In this document: positions 25,862 to 39,694 of the stretch, in pieces
How positions within the stretch are numbered: the first letter of the stretch is position 1
Layout of the letters: each line of letters opens with the position of its first letter
From: Selaginella tamariscina
Lineage: Eukaryota > Streptophyta > Lycopodiopsida > Selaginellales > Selaginellaceae
DNA: 64,000 bases
Direction of reading: 5' to 3'
NCBI GenBank assembly: GCA_003024785.1
Contig: PUQB01000451.1
Span: 1 to 64,000 of the forward strand
Translations under genes and position numbers: made by a program
The notes under the pieces: model-generated
The model's input: only the letters and a program-made list of their open reading frames with translations
What the model was told of the DNA's origin: nothing
Databases searched by the model: none

Positions 25862-27414
25862 TTAATTAAAACACCTGAAGAAGTTTATCATGGAGGAGTT
25901 AACTTGCTCAGGAGAATCTTGCTGAACGAAATGGCCACCCGGTAAATAAATAATCCGTCAGATTGGGCAACAACTCTTTGATTTCACCACCGGACAAAAA
26001 CTCCTGTATCCCTGGTATTTTCATCATGTAATCATCTCTCCCCTATTAAAAATTTACACGGTGTACTAATTGGCATATTCATCCACGGTGTCATTAACTC
26101 AAGGCACCTTCAACAACAAACCTATTATACTATATATGTGTGTGTACATGAGTTGCTACATACATGGGGAACAAATATATATAATAAACCATATATGTAT
26201 TTACTGAATAGTGTATACATGGCTTAAGTGTGTATGTGAGAGAGAGAGGCTTCTGATGCTTTATGCACATACATATGTCTGTGTTTTATGTGTCTATCAT
26301 ACACACCTAAACACACACACACACACACCTGTTGCGATAAGTAGCACAGAGAGGTGCTTCAAAACCACACTTTTCGAAAAGCTCTGTTTGTACACGTAGA
26401 AAATCGTGATGAAGCCAGCTCGGTGGAGGTTCAGAAGGCTTAACTATATCCATAATCTCCTCGTCTGGCTTTGCTATTTGTAACTCAGATCTTGCAAGTA
26501 GTGTGTATATCTTCTTTAACACAGTCTCTGTGTCAAACCTTGCAAAGTCTTTCTCAGCTCTCCCAGGCACCTGAAAGTCATATACATAAATGTATTTAAA
26601 CTTAATATAAAATAATTAACTCTCTCTCTCACACACACACACTCACAAGACAATGTAAGTTCATTTTATTCAAGTACTACCTAGTTAATTGTATGTAGTG
26701 TTAAACTAATGTGAGTTTTATATAAACTGTACACTCTAAAATGTATGTGTTGACTTAACTGCAAAACGTAATGTATAGAATCCTTCGTCTAGAGGTCCTT
26801 TAATACTCTGTGGGAAAAAAGGAGCTCCTACCGTGATGTGCCCTCTAACAAGATCCGGTCTTGTTAAACAAAGGATCCATCCCCAAAATCCGCCAGCATC
26901 GTGTGATGCAATAAATACCTGTACACACACAAAAACACACTCAACACATACACATGGCATGTGTATATTATATATAGTTTGCTAGAACAAGAGAATTTCT
27001 TAGTGTAAAACTGTTTTCCATTTGAGGTGTTTATAAACTGTTATAAACACACACACTGACCGGGTCGCCACCAAGTGCATAAATGAGAGCAACTATATCG
27101 CCAACCATGTCGAGAGGGCTTAGATTAAACTGACCACTTAAATCCTTTGGGCATTCCGTTAAACCAAAAAAAAACCTCGCATATCCGGGCAATTGCATGG
27201 TATCCTTCATCTGCAAGTCCTTTAAGTTGACTTGTCCAGGAATACCATGTCTCGGGAAAACCATGTAGTAATATAACCTTTGGACCTGTATAAACCATAT
27301 ATGTAATTAATTATCTATTAATATATAAAACTTGGAATTACCTGATCCCATTTGTGCGATATGCATTTTGATGCCATTTACATCTAACGTACTATTTGTA
27401 ACATGCTCCGCCAT
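25862..27414 (-). pseudogene. Epoxide hydrolase copy 3
   Basis: Exons on the minus strand: 27342-27414, 27061-27285, 26760-26918, 26329-26570, 25862-26107. This copy keeps the exon 3 acceptor lost in copy 2 (FIASHDAGGFWGW). Exon 2 has 9 A where copy 2 has 4, and 3 G where copy 2 has 4, a net +4 that shifts the frame between [10 protein letters not shown] and GLTECPKDL. The last exon has lost 2 bases and gained 1. Without these indels it would be a normal-length plant soluble epoxide hydrolase of about 313 residues. Confidence 0.85.
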
Positions 27415-28044
27415 AGCTACTCTTAGTCTTAACTTTGCAATATATCTGTATGAAGCCACGTGGTGCTTTCTTCTTATATGTTAGTGGCTGCCACACGACT
27501 CTCTAGTCTAATTAACATAGTGGGGATTTAAAACAATATTAATATATTTTGATTCCTTTAACTTTTAGACGATTAAATACGTCGTATATAAGAAATAAAC
27601 GATTTCTATTTGTCATATGTAAAATATAATATTAATTCTACGATGTTGATTTTGTAAGAAATAAAATTAATATATTTTGATTTTATAACTATTTCTACAT
27701 ATACAATTTCAATATAAAAAGAGAGTGTATCTTTTTTATTTTTAAATTATATATTCTTAATTTTAAGTATTAAATTTATATATATACATTATATTAAAAT
27801 TACATTGGTGAATTTTTAATTATAAATTTAAATATTCTCATTTTCATTTTAAAATCAACAATGGGAATTTTATATTCAAATATAAATGCCAATGATAATA
27901 TAAATATTAAAATTTATAAATTTACATTTTGAAATTGATGTCATAATCAATTAAATAGTGTTTTCTTCATATGTGATGTTTTGTCTTTTAATATTGTTTA
28001 GTGATATAGTATTTTATTAATCACACTGAGAATGACTAATGCAC

Positions 28045-31000
28045 GCATGGGTCCGTACATGTGTTACACGCCAGAATCACGTGACTATATAGAATTCATG
28101 AGGAATATTCTTTTGGGAATCCTTGGTGTTGAGGATTTTTTAAAAGTCGCTTGGTAATTGAACACAAGCAGAACTTAATTATTTTTTGAATATCAATCAC
28201 AATAAACCAAGGGGCCAATTGGAGCATCTTTTTTTTTTTTTTTTTCTTAAACACTAAGCTTTATGTTAGCCATTAATTATTTATTGAAGAAAATTCAAAA
28301 ATAATGAACACAATTCACCCCTAGTAATTGTCCAATAGTCCTTTTACCTTGTGACCAAGAAGCTCATCTTTTAGCAAATTATTAAACTCAGTTTTTTTAT
28401 TTGCCTTATTTAACATTTTTCACTTGCTTCTAATTTGTTTAGTTTTTTTTGTTCTTGGGACATCTCTAGAGGGGTGTAGTTGAAATGTTAAACTTAGTCC
28501 TTCTAGGTGTGGACTTTGTGAGTGTTTGAGAGAGAAACCAATGAATAAAATCCCATTTCGAAAATTCAATTTCCTCGTGTTAAATTGTCCCTTCTGCAAC
28601 TTACTAAAGGTCAAGTAAATGCTTAGGAAATATGTTCACTTTTTTTTTCAAAGTAGTAAGATATTACACGCACTAAAAACCAACATGTAATGAACAAGCC
28701 CCTAACACATAAATTAATTATAAAAACATTAACAAATCTATAATGCAATACCACAATAAAACAATCTAAAACATTGAAGGAACCCCTAAGTGATAAGGAT
28801 TTGCCTATATTAAGTTGCCCATGTCCTTAAAATGAAAGGCCACTTTAAAAAATCCTCAACATTGAGGAGAATACTTAATAAGCCAACCTAAACAAACTAT
28901 AATAATCTTATTTTTAAATTAGTCCTCGAACCAAAACTTAAGAAGCCTTTCAAAATTATAAATATTAATGCAATTTTCAAAATAATCCTTGGTGTCAATA
29001 TAATGCCAAGAATTATTTTATCATATGGAAATAATTAAGGAATTAATGGCCTAAGAGCCACATGACAATGATGATACATGGTTTTGTCTTAGCTTGTGAT
29101 TGTTGAAATAATATTCTAAGTTCATGCAAGCAAAATGTCTTCCACACTAACTAATTCGAACTACACCAATGAAATTCTTTCACTTAGATTCATTACTTCT
29201 AGTCCAGATGTGGCCCTTATCTTTTTGCTTCATGCCATCAATGGTTTGTGTATCTGCATGTGATAAAGTGAAAGTTCAAACACAATGTTTCCATTGTATG
29301 TAAATGGAACTTCTTCCCATAAGCATCATTGACAAATGCTAAGTGGTGGTTGCCTTGTTGTCTGATTCTTCTCAGGTAATTGGTCATATATTGAATGTTC
29401 CATGTACAAGCTCATCAATTCTTGCATAAAGTTATCTAGAAACATAGCAATTGATAAAAAGATGGGTTATTTATGATTTTGTAGTGCTCACCTTCAACAT
29501 TCTAAGAATTTGTAGGCTGCCCTAATTTTCTTGACGTGGTATCCACGTCAATTACTTTATTTTATGCCACAAAAAACTCGCACCAAAGAGATGGATTTAG
29601 AATGCATATTTTGGATCAAAAGAATAGAGCTATGGAACTGAAGAAGAGATTCATCAAAAAATCATATTGTCGGGAAAAATTCTTAGTAAAAATACTTATG
29701 TAAACCATGAGAAATGAATGATATGGAAAAACAAGAAGATCTATTACCTAAAAATTGATAAGTAAATTTACATGCCAAAAAAGACATTATTGTATCAATT
29801 ATTTTTTATTAAATATTGTGTTAGAAAACATTTTGGTTTGTCGTAAAATTAAAATGTCGCAAGCAATTAATATAAATAAATTAATTTCTTTACTTTAACT
29901 AGAATTTGTATTAAAGGCCTTTAGTTAATATTGTTTGTCGGCCCCAAGGTCAATCGAATAATAATTAACTAATAAATACCATTTTGTTTACTGTTAAACA
30001 TGAATATATTTGTCAACTTTATAGTTAAAAGAGACATGACAGTTAGTGCTGATACAATCATGGCATCATTGACCAGACATGCAAATTGACACGTGGGTAT
30101 GAATGAAAAGACCATTGCAGCTAGGGTTTTCAAGATTTAAGGTTATAGGTGGCTAGGGTTCCACACTCTTTCTCTCATTGCTTCTACCTATGAATTCCTT
30201 CAACAATTTCACACTCATTCTCTCATTTCTTCAACCCATTTTTATAAGCTTTGCTTCTACAGCTCACTTTAACGATTCTTTCTACATTCAATTTGTTCTA
30301 CCATTGATTTTAATTTTGATTTTCTTGATTTTATAGAATTTTTCAATTCCCCAACTAACGACTGGAAAATCTACCTCTTTTTTCATATACATACAGGATT
30401 TCTACTCCCAAACAAAATAGCTAGATCTCCAGGTATTTTCTCTTGCAATATGTCTTGTCTTATGTTTCTTTGCAATAGAGGTTGGAGGTGTTTTGTGTTT
30501 ACATGTTCTCTCGTACCATAGTGGAGGTGTACATCTCCTACGACGAACAAGTCTAGTAGGCAAGCAAGAATGGCCGCCTCTTCGTTGTAGTCAAGCCCTT
30601 CGCTCCAGTCAAGCATGTGGTATTTTTGCAGTCGAGCCTTCAAAGGTGATGCCTGAACTTGCTCCATCTGTAGATCCATCCAAGGGCTACCAAGGGTTTG
30701 CAATGAGACCAAAAGTATTAGAAACAAAGCATGGGACGAAGAGATATCACAGAAATCGTTACGGGCCGTTCACTTATCTTAATTATGTTGTTTATGCAGC
30801 CGTGAAGGTTTTAGGGAATATTAGTCGAAGGAAAGGATTAAACAAAGATTGGGCAACACAGTCCAGTAGATCCATCCAAAAGTATCGGAATAAGACCAAA
30901 ACCATTAAAAACGAAGCTCGGGACGGAGAGGTACCACGAAAACCGTTAGGAGCCATTATTTTGTTAATTACGCTGTTTAAGCAGCCGTGAAGGTTTTAGG

Positions 31001-32690
31001 GAATATTAGTTGCGGAACAAACAAAATGAAGATTGGACAACATGGTCTTGTAGCTCCGGCTGAGGGCTTTACAACGAGACCAAAACCATTAGAAACAAAG
31101 CTTGGACGGAAATGTACCACAAGCTGTTCATTTGTTAATTATACTGTTTAAGCAGCCATGAAGGTGTTAGGGAATATTAGCCGAGGAATGATTAAAACAA
31201 AGATCGGATGGCATGGTCTTGTAGATCTGGCTGAGGACTCCATAACTAGACCAAAACCATTAGAAAGAGCTCAAGACAAGAGGTACCGCATCATTCAAGT
31301 ACCCGCTATTGTAACTTGCCTTGTCAAAGTAACTATGGCATGATGGTTATAGCTCCTATTTATTTTGATTAATCAATTCAACCTATCTCATTTTATTAAA
31401 AAATGGTGATTAATTTGATTAAACAAATAAAATACATGATCAAAATCTTTTAAACTACAAATATTTTTATAAATAATAGATGAGTTAATGAAGAGGCACA
31501 TTTGATGGTCAATAATATGTCATTTAAAGCCATGGAATTCTTTGTTGTGCTAGTATATTTGTTAATATGCAAAATTGTTGAAAGTGTAAAATCAAAACAA
31601 CGCCGACATTTGTGATTTTATCGTCTGAACCCTAAACCCTTGGTTCTGCCCAGGATGTGTTTGTTTGCTCTGTGTACATTTAGCATTTTCATTCTAGTTG
31701 TATTTATAGTTCTACTGCATGAAAGTTTTATTGTTCATCCTCGTGTTGTAGTTTGGAAGTCCAGTCAATAGAAATCCTTGGCTTAGAGCATGAGGTTGGA
31801 GAAAACCTTACGTTCATGCTAGTGAATGGTGGTGAGAATATAGGAAAAGCATTCGACATACTTTTGAGTAGATTCGTTCCAATTCAAGACGTTTAGATGA
31901 AAACCGAGTACATTAAGCAGCATGGTTCATGCTAAACTTTAGGAGGTTTGTTACTTCCATTGCTATGATAACAATGTGGTCACCTGTGCTACTACTATAA
32001 AACTTCACAAGACATATGCGGAGGTGCCGTTTGTTTGCAACTAACACAAAGGAATGTACATGTGTAGAAGATTAGTGGAAACATTAGAGCAAGTCTCGTA
32101 GAAGCTGGGTATGGAAAAGATCATCCTCCTCTCATGTCTGAAAACTGAGACAATGTGGAGACGAGTTTAGGCTCCAAACCTTGTTTGGTAGTTGGAGGGT
32201 GAAGGAGTTGAGCTATATTGTTTTATCTGAAAGGATGAAGACTACTGAATTTGATTGATAAGAAGCAAAAGTGATATTGATGATGACGATGGTTATAATG
32301 ACTTAAAAATGCAAAATACTCTTTGAGGACATATGAAAAGTGAGACTACCAATGAAACATTTGCCCCACCACCTTGGATGGGCCAAGTTTCTAAATTTTC
32401 ATCCTGATTATTAATATTTGAAGTTACAATGATTTTTTTAATAATTTAATGAAATAGTATTGATAATTGATAAAACATACTTAGATACATTAATAAAATA
32501 CATTAGGAATCTTACTTTAGATGAGATGACAATTGGTATAGAGTTTGTATAGCAATTATAATCATGGAGAATGGTATGAAGTGGAAATGTGACAAGGGTT
32601 GTTGTGAAGATACACATGTGATTGATGGGAAAAAGAAACGTCCATGCATGATAGCAAAGCAAACTTGGGTTACAAGTACTGGTCCATTGA
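28045..32690. repeat. Array block E, copy 4 (most divergent of the array)
   Basis: Carries more substitutions than E1-E3 do among themselves, keeps the about 510-bp segment lost in E2/E3, and lacks about 250 bp near 28330. Its minus-strand frame (30383-30727) is the longest of the set, about 114 residues. It ends exactly at ggtccattga, where E1 and E3 pass into block F, and continues into unrelated sequence, so 32690 is the right edge of the array. Confidence 0.9.
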
Positions 32691-34534
32691 AGAACATGTA
32701 ACATTACCATTGGAGACCTTATTTGATTTGAACAAATCATTTGATAATCAAAGTAAGATTTTGTAGTAAAGATACTGATCAATGAAAACAATTATATTAA
32801 TTGGTTGGAAACATTTAAAACTTTTTAAATCTTTTCAACTTCTAGAATGTTTTTTATTATCAGTGGACCCTTGAGCTTGTTGTAATTGTTTTGTTATAAT
32901 AATTCTATTGTGTTTGCACGTGAAGCGGTCTCTATAGTGATTATTACTTATTGTGAAAACATCTTCAAATCTTTGGTTTCCTTAATCATAATGCATCTTT
33001 AGTGGTGGGTTGCATGCATGCTTTCTGAATCCCCATTAGCATTTATTGATTGGCCAATATAATGCTTCTTATTTAGTTTAATCTTGATGCAATAGATGTC
33101 AATTGGCATTAAGCCTTTGGCATTAAGCCTTCTAGTGCAATTATAGGCACCAAACAAGGAGGAGCTAATAAATAGATCATGTGATACAAATCTAGGGATG
33201 CAAATTTAGGGAGCGATGCCAAACTTCCTAAAGACAAGTACCACAAGAGCAAGGAAGAAGAAGAAGCATGAAGATATTCATGACATAATTGAAGTATCAA
33301 CAAATGCTTACACACCAATATGCAAACTTTGGATGATATGAAACAGTTAGTACAAGAGTGGAAGCATGCATGTGATTCATGTCTTAGAGGTATGTTGATT
33401 TGTGTGAATTGTAAATATTGCAAATTGAAAGAATATGGGAGAAGATCAAGTTTGAAGAAGATAATAATGCAAGAACCACCACCTTACATTTACGAGGCAG
33501 GTGTTTTGATGAGTAAGGTTGTAGACACTAAAGAGACACACCTTGAATGGTACTTGTAAATATTACCTGGAGATTAGTGGAAGGCAAAAGCGGACAAAGT
33601 ATAATGTGCTCTGCATATTAGAGTATGATGCTGCCATTTCAACAGTGACCATGTTAGCATGCAGTCTTTGTTTCTAATTGATCTCCATGCAACAATTTCA
33701 AAATGATATCAATCCATGTCAACATGTACAGTGAATACAAGAGGAATAATTGATTGTCCAATCATTGATTGGTCTAGTATAGAAAATGTGAATTTGTCAA
33801 TTATGCCAGAGACTGTGAAACAAGTGTTTCAACAGCTACTACAAACTAACTCACATATTCAAATGTACAAGACAATTGCAAAGCAAGGCCACTGAAGTCC
33901 AGGGCTTTGCCTCGTATCGCCCTCTTCAATTTCATGGATTATCCCACATGATAGTGAAGATGGTCCATTTGAGAGCATGAATGGTGGCTGAAACAAAAAT
34001 CATGCGTGCAATGATGTTAGTTGATGACATGTTGAACTTGTTTGAGTTATAAATAAAGATGAGATTGCATCTTATCTTGTTGGGAAGTTGGTGACAAGAT
34101 TACATGGACTATATGTGAACTTGATTACAAATGCTGAAGGCATTCAACAAGGAGGATGTTGTCAGCCTATAGTGGAGTCTGCAGTGTTTCCCTTTTGTTT
34201 CTGCATGCAAAAGGGTATTTACATATTGCTAGGCAGATTCATGAGTATCTTAACCAACGCATGAGTACTTTTGTGTCCTTATATACGATTTACAAGCCAT
34301 ACTTAATGATCATGTACAAGCTAAGGCAAGCAAGCGTGCTGTCTAAAGCAATGACAAAGGCGTGCCTTGAGAGAGACATCAAAAGATATAGAAGAGCAAG
34401 TGTTCCACCATATCCTCAAGTTCAAAGTGCCAGATGGGATTCTTGGGACAGCTCCATAGCATAGAAAACAATTGAATGACTTGCTTACTATTGCAGATGC
34501 ACATCGTGATGGGATAGATCATTGCAATTATTGA

Positions 34535-34573
<39 letters not shown>

Positions 34574-35280
34574 GCTGACACCTTCCTCAGCGTATTAATC
34601 AGCGTATTAATCTTCCTTCTAACTTGGTCTTGCTTAATAAGTGCGAATTTCTTTGTGACGTTAACAGCCAATGAGGTCAACAATGACAAGTGATAAGAGA
34701 TTCATGATCTTGAAGAATTGCTAGATTGTCATGTGGAGTGTGCCCGGATCTTTGTGTCGAGGCTTCGTTCATTCATGCGTGCACATATGCTAGTCCACAA
34801 TGGTGGTGTTTTTGGCAAGTAAGTACATGGTAACGCATGACGTTCCTTAGATGTGATCGTGTACAAGTGTATTATAATAATTTGTTTGTATTTAACACTA
34901 AATGTAGATTTGTTTAAGGCAATAAATCAAGAGAGTAGTTAAGCCACTAAACAGTGAATTCCAATCCTAAGAGAGGGGCCAATAACTAAGTTAAAGATTT
35001 AAATTAGACATAAACTTATTAAGTTAAGATCTGAATTAAAAATCCAACTTATGAATAAAATCGTTATGTTAAGGGTTATAAACCCAATGTGAGAATAAAC
35101 TCGTTATATTTATTATAAATAATAATTGCATTAACGATGTAACTTACAAATAAACCCACCTAGTTAAAGATAATAAATGAATAAATAATAAATTATTATT
35201 AAATAGTTAAGCTCATAACAGTGGGCATATATACTAGTTTTAAAATATAAATATTATGTTAATAAAATATCTAGTATAAA
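32691..35280. other. Relic coding-like patches, unrecognised
   Basis: No intact gene. Several plus-strand frames look protein-like but are broken: 33320-33559 (79 residues, a CxxC-rich patch CVNCKYCKLKEYG), 34156-34464 (102 residues), about 34540-34640 (DLQRGIPSKRESSALTPSSA) and about 34700-34820 (LEELLDCHVECARIFVSRLR). They may be exons of one decayed gene or transposon. From 34860 on the sequence is AT-rich with nothing I can name. Confidence 0.35.
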
Positions 35281-35321
35281 AGTAGTGTTAACGTAAAACA
35301 AAGTCAGGGATAAATGATGTT

Positions 35322-36116
35322 TTAATTAAAACTCTTGAAGAAGTTTATCATGGAGGAGTTAACTTGCTGAGGAGAATCTTGCTGAACGAAATGGCCACCC
35401 GGTAAATAAATAACATCCGTCAGATTGGGCAACAAGTCTTTGATTTGACCACCGGACAAAAACTCGTGCATCCCTGCTAATTTCAGCATGTACTCATCTC
35501 TCCCTATCAAAACCATACACGGTGTACTAATTGGCATATTCATCCACGGTGTCATTAACTCAAGGCTCCTTCAACAACAAACCAAATATTTACAATATCT
35601 ATCTATCTATATCATCCAATAATATATTGTGTAATATATATGTTATATGTATACAGGTATATGTGTGTTCAGTATCAATTTACTATGCTACATACATGGG
35701 GAACAAATATAGATAATAAACTTGTTTGTGTTGTGTGCGTGTGTGTGTGTGAGAGAGAGAGAGGCTTCTGATGGTATATGCACATACATGTCTGTGTTTT
35801 ATGTGTATAAACATACACACCTAAACACACATGCACGCATACACACACATACGCACCTACCTATTGCGATATGCAGCACATAGAGGTGCTTCAAAACCGC
35901 ACTTTTCGAAAAGCTCTGTTTGTACACTTAGAAAATCGTCATTAAGCCAGCTTGGTGCAGGTTCAGAAGGCTTAACTATATCCAGAATCTCTTCGTCTGG
36001 CTTTGCTATTTGTAACTCAGACCTCGCAAGCAGTGTGTATATCTTCTTTAACACAGTCCTTGTGTCAAACCTTCCAAAGTCTTTCTCAGCTCTCCCAGGC
36101 ACCTAAAATAATATAA

Positions 36117-36176
<60 letters not shown>

Positions 36177-37056
36177 AGAGTAACATAAAAACTGGGACAA
36201 ACTTAACATATTAAGTTCATCTCGTTCAACTATCATTCAGTTGATTATATATACAGACTTAAACTAATGATGAATCTCCCTCTCTCCCCCCCCCCCTTCT
36301 ACAGGTAAACTATAACTTCTAAGCTATACCTTGTGAGTTTATACAAACTGTACACTCTAAAAACGAAGTCATGTATGTGTGTTACATGTATAGGGGTATA
36401 TTCACACACACACACAACAACTTAACTGCAAAACGTAGTGGATAGAATCCTTCGTCTGGAGGTCCCTTATAAATATGTGGGAAAAAAGGAACTCCTACTG
36501 TGACATGTCCACTAATAAGATCCGGTCTTGTTAAACAGAGGTTCCATCCACAAAATCCCCAACATCATGTGATGCAATAAATACCTGCACACACAAGAAA
36601 AACACCCTCAACACATGCACACACACTCATACACACAGCATGTGTATATTATATAATTTTGATATAACGTAAAATGTCATAGTTGCACACACACACACAC
36701 TGACCGGGTCGCCACCAAGTGCATAAATGAGAGCAACTATATCACCAACCATGTCGAGAGGGCTTAGATTAAACTGACCACTTAAATCCTTTGGCATTCC
36801 GTTAAACCAAAACCTCGCATATCCGGGGCAATTGCATGGTATCCTTCATCTGCAAGTCCTTTAAGTTGACTTGTCCAGGAATACCATGTCTCGGGAAAAC
36901 CATGTAGTAATATAACCTTTGGACCTGTATAAACCATATATGTAATTAATTATCTATTTAATATATAAAACTTGAGCAATTACCTGATCCCATTTGTGCG
37001 ATATGCATTTTGATACCATTTACATCTAGCATACTATGTGTAACATGCTCCGCCAT
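35322..37056 (-). pseudogene. Epoxide hydrolase copy 4
   Basis: Best preserved overall: exons 36984-37056, 36705-36924, 36427-36584, 35861-36102 and 35322-35568, all with usable splice sites. Exon 4 (VPGRAEKDFGRFDTRTVLKK) and the last exon (LIGRDEYM, PGGHFVQQDSP with catalytic His) are open. Compared with copies 2/3, exon 2 has lost one G (ttggc versus ttgggc, near 36793) and exon 3 has lost one base in the nucleophile region (near 36557). Restoring length would give 313 residues. Either a recent pseudogene or two consensus errors. It lies outside the array and is probably its source or sister. Confidence 0.8.
36119..36176. repeat. (CT)n(CA)n microsatellite in hydrolase intron 3
   Basis: About 16 CT units run directly into about 12 CA units. 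It lies within the intron between exons 3 and 4 of hydrolase copy 4. A run of 11 C follows at 36286-36296. Confidence 0.95.
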
Positions 37057-37917
37057 AGCCACTCTTAAGTCAACCTCTTGTAATATATATATACATACAT
37101 ATATATATATATATAGAAAACGTGATGTCACTAAGATGCACTATTAAAATATATAAATAGACAGTTGTTGTGTGTGAATATACCCCCGTACATATAACTA
37201 TTTTGACATATGCAATCTTATTTAGATGTGTCTTCTTAATAATTTAGCTAATATATTCTGATCTTATAATTATTTCTACATATGCAAATTCATCTGTAAT
37301 ATTTAAAATTAAAATAATAACATTGTTGATTTTAAAATTAAATTTATAAATTATTTAAATATTTTAATTTATACAATGGAATTTTGACGCAAGTATAAAT
37401 CGCTATGCTAATTTACATATTAAAATAATAAAATTAAAGAATTTATACTTTACGCTTTTAACTTCTTTAATATATTTATTTTTTGGCATTTTATGTATAA
37501 ATTATTAAAGTATATTTTAAACTATAAAATATAAAGATTCTTTAAGAATATGTAAATATTTATTTTAAACCTTATAAAACAATATCTTAAAATCAACTCA
37601 AAACTCATCTTATATTTAATTAGCTGGATTAAAAATCAATAAATAAGCAGAAAGTTAGGCAGGTTACATATTTATAAGAATAAGAATGGTGGGCAGATAT
37701 TAACTTAATTTGATTATATATGAGTTTATTGAAATTTTACATATGTCAAGAATCTCTCAACGTCGAATTAAAAACTGGCCGAATGTGATATAAATAACTG
37801 ATTCTGTAAACAAAATCAACAATTTCAATGGTATACAAAGACGTGTGTGTGTGTGTGTGTGCGTGCGTGCGTGTGTATGTCATATGTATGTGTGTGTGTA
37901 TATATTACGTACCTGAA
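37057..37917. other. AT-rich intergenic region
   Basis: Between the hydrolase start and the WRKY stop. It includes a TA repeat at about 37085-37115, and a GT/GCGT repeat (37843-37875) in the presumed 3' UTR of the WRKY gene. I see no further gene. Confidence 0.6.
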
Positions 37918-39597
37918 TTATGCCCGTGGCTGTACACCGTGATTATGTTCCCCTTCATAAGTTACAAGCAACATAGATGGATCATCCAAGCAACGCTCTA
38001 CATGTTTTCTGGCTGGACACCCTCTTACACTGCTACATTTATAATAACCCCTGTATAACATAATTTAAATAAAAATTAGATATTGAGTATTAACATAGCA
38101 AAAAAAATACATATATTAAAACATAGAGTTCAAGAAATTTTTTAACAAAACAATTACACTTAAGTAACTAATCGAAGTGAGTTTAAATATATACCTTGGG
38201 TGTGGGGAACCTTTAATCGGCTTTTGACCGTATTTCCTCCAGGAATATTCGTCTTGTGGAATATCCGCTATCTTGTTGCTAACCGCAGGCACCTTAATCA
38301 CCTTTTTCATCCTCATTTTTCTGCAAAACCGTTAGTCTTAATTACCATTATTAGATCAATATGTAGATATAATAAATTAATGGAAAATGTGTATATGTAT
38401 TATATGTCTCTACATACTTAATATGTAAATGCTTATTCAGTTTTATGTACTGTGTATGTGTGTAGGTATGGTTAATATATTGTTGGATAACAATCACACA
38501 AACTTTTTGATGATTATACACACAGACATACATACATGCACACACAAACACACCATGTGTGTGTGTGTGTGCACGCGCGTGTACATTACCTGGCACGCTT
38601 GGAACAATGGCACTTCCCAGCAGTCCTGCACTTGTCAAGGCTTGTTCCTTGACACTTGTCATTGTTTTGAGGAAGCAACTGAAATATACTTCCATTTGTA
38701 ACACTGCTTTCGAGAATGTTCCCATTGGTAACGCTGCCCTCGAGGCTTAGAGACGATATAAACGACTTCGAACTCGAACGCGGAGGACTCGAGCTTAAGG
38801 AATTATCCGAACTAAAACACCGTGTAGGTCGTATGTATGTATGTTGTGCACCATTACGCTCATCTGTGCAATATTATATTAATTAAATTAAGTAATAATC
38901 GTTCAATAAATTATTATGCACCTAATTATAGTTGATTATAACACTTCCATAGACAGAGATTTAAATAAATCCTTGTTCAATGTATAACACACAGAGTATG
39001 GTGTTAACTTACAAGGTTGTGTTTGTTGAAGTTGGTATAGAGGCTCCTCAATGTGGCTCTGAATATATGCAGCCGATTGTGGAGCATTGTTTTCAAAGAG
39101 GTTAGTGCTCAATCCGTTTTGCAACCTGTAACGCGTATATTATATAACATATACGTATACACAACTATGCATACACATATATATACATTGTGCGTATGTA
39201 TCTCTCTACGTTTGTGTGCATACGAGAAGAGAGAGAGAGAGAGAGAGAGAGATGCTTGAACTATGTTATACAAACGTATGTATACCTAACTAGACATGTT
39301 TTTCCATCTCTATATACATATACATTTAATTAATGTCATACAAATATATGTGTGTGTAGATAAATGTATAGCTTACCTAGGTCCCCTTCTGAAGCGTGCA
39401 TGACCAGTTCTGCTTAACAGAGCGTTAACCCTGCGAAACTGATGAATTGCTGATGTGGCTGCTGAGCTGGAGTCTTCCTGTGCTGTGTCCCTGGACAGTA
39501 TATCTATAAGACGATGAACGTTGTCCAGTCCAGCTTTTGCTGCCATTTGTACATAGTGGTCTCTCATATGATCGTTACTGTATTGTAAAATATCCAT
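37918..39597 (-). CDS. WRKY transcription factor, group IId
   Basis: Five coding exons on the minus strand: 39377-39597, 39013-39125, 38590-38863, 38195-38320, 37918-38050; 867 nt, 288 residues, all junctions in phase with GT/AG. Order of motifs: [11 protein letters not shown] (calmodulin-binding C-motif of group IId, about residues 62-72), [15 protein letters not shown], the plant zinc-cluster region ending [11 protein letters not shown], then [17 protein letters not shown] and a C-X5-C-X23-H-X-H zinc finger ending EGEHNH. The last intron splits the Arg codon before GYYKC, as in other IId genes. A nuclear W-box-binding regulator, typically in defence and stress. It is a little shorter than most relatives and ends six residues after the finger. 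A non-coding 5' exon probably lies upstream near 40331-40430. Confidence 0.95.
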
Positions 39598-39636
39598 ATT
39601 TCCTAACAAAACTGTTTGAAAAAGAAGAAACACCAA

Positions 39637-39637
<1 letters not shown>

Positions 39638-39691
<54 letters not shown>
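39638..39691. repeat. (TA)~26 microsatellite
   Basis: Uninterrupted TA run in the 5' UTR intron of the WRKY gene, about 40 bp upstream of its start codon exon. Confidence 0.95.

Positions 39692-39694
<3 letters not shown>

Larger units (their letters stand above)
24296..28044. repeat. Array block A, copy 3
   Basis: Very close to copy 1 over the U6-like and F-box parts, and close to copy 2 over the hydrolase exons that copy 1 lacks. Confidence 0.9.

Noticed and set aside
30493-30990. 165-residue plus-strand open frame in E4
   Set aside because: It runs through the 180-bp tandem units and overlaps the minus-strand frame; copies E1-E3 are interrupted at different points.
36119-36176. Microsatellites as possible CRISPR or satellite arrays
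   Set aside because: They are simple di- and tetranucleotide runs without spacers; no CRISPR-like structure anywhere in the window.
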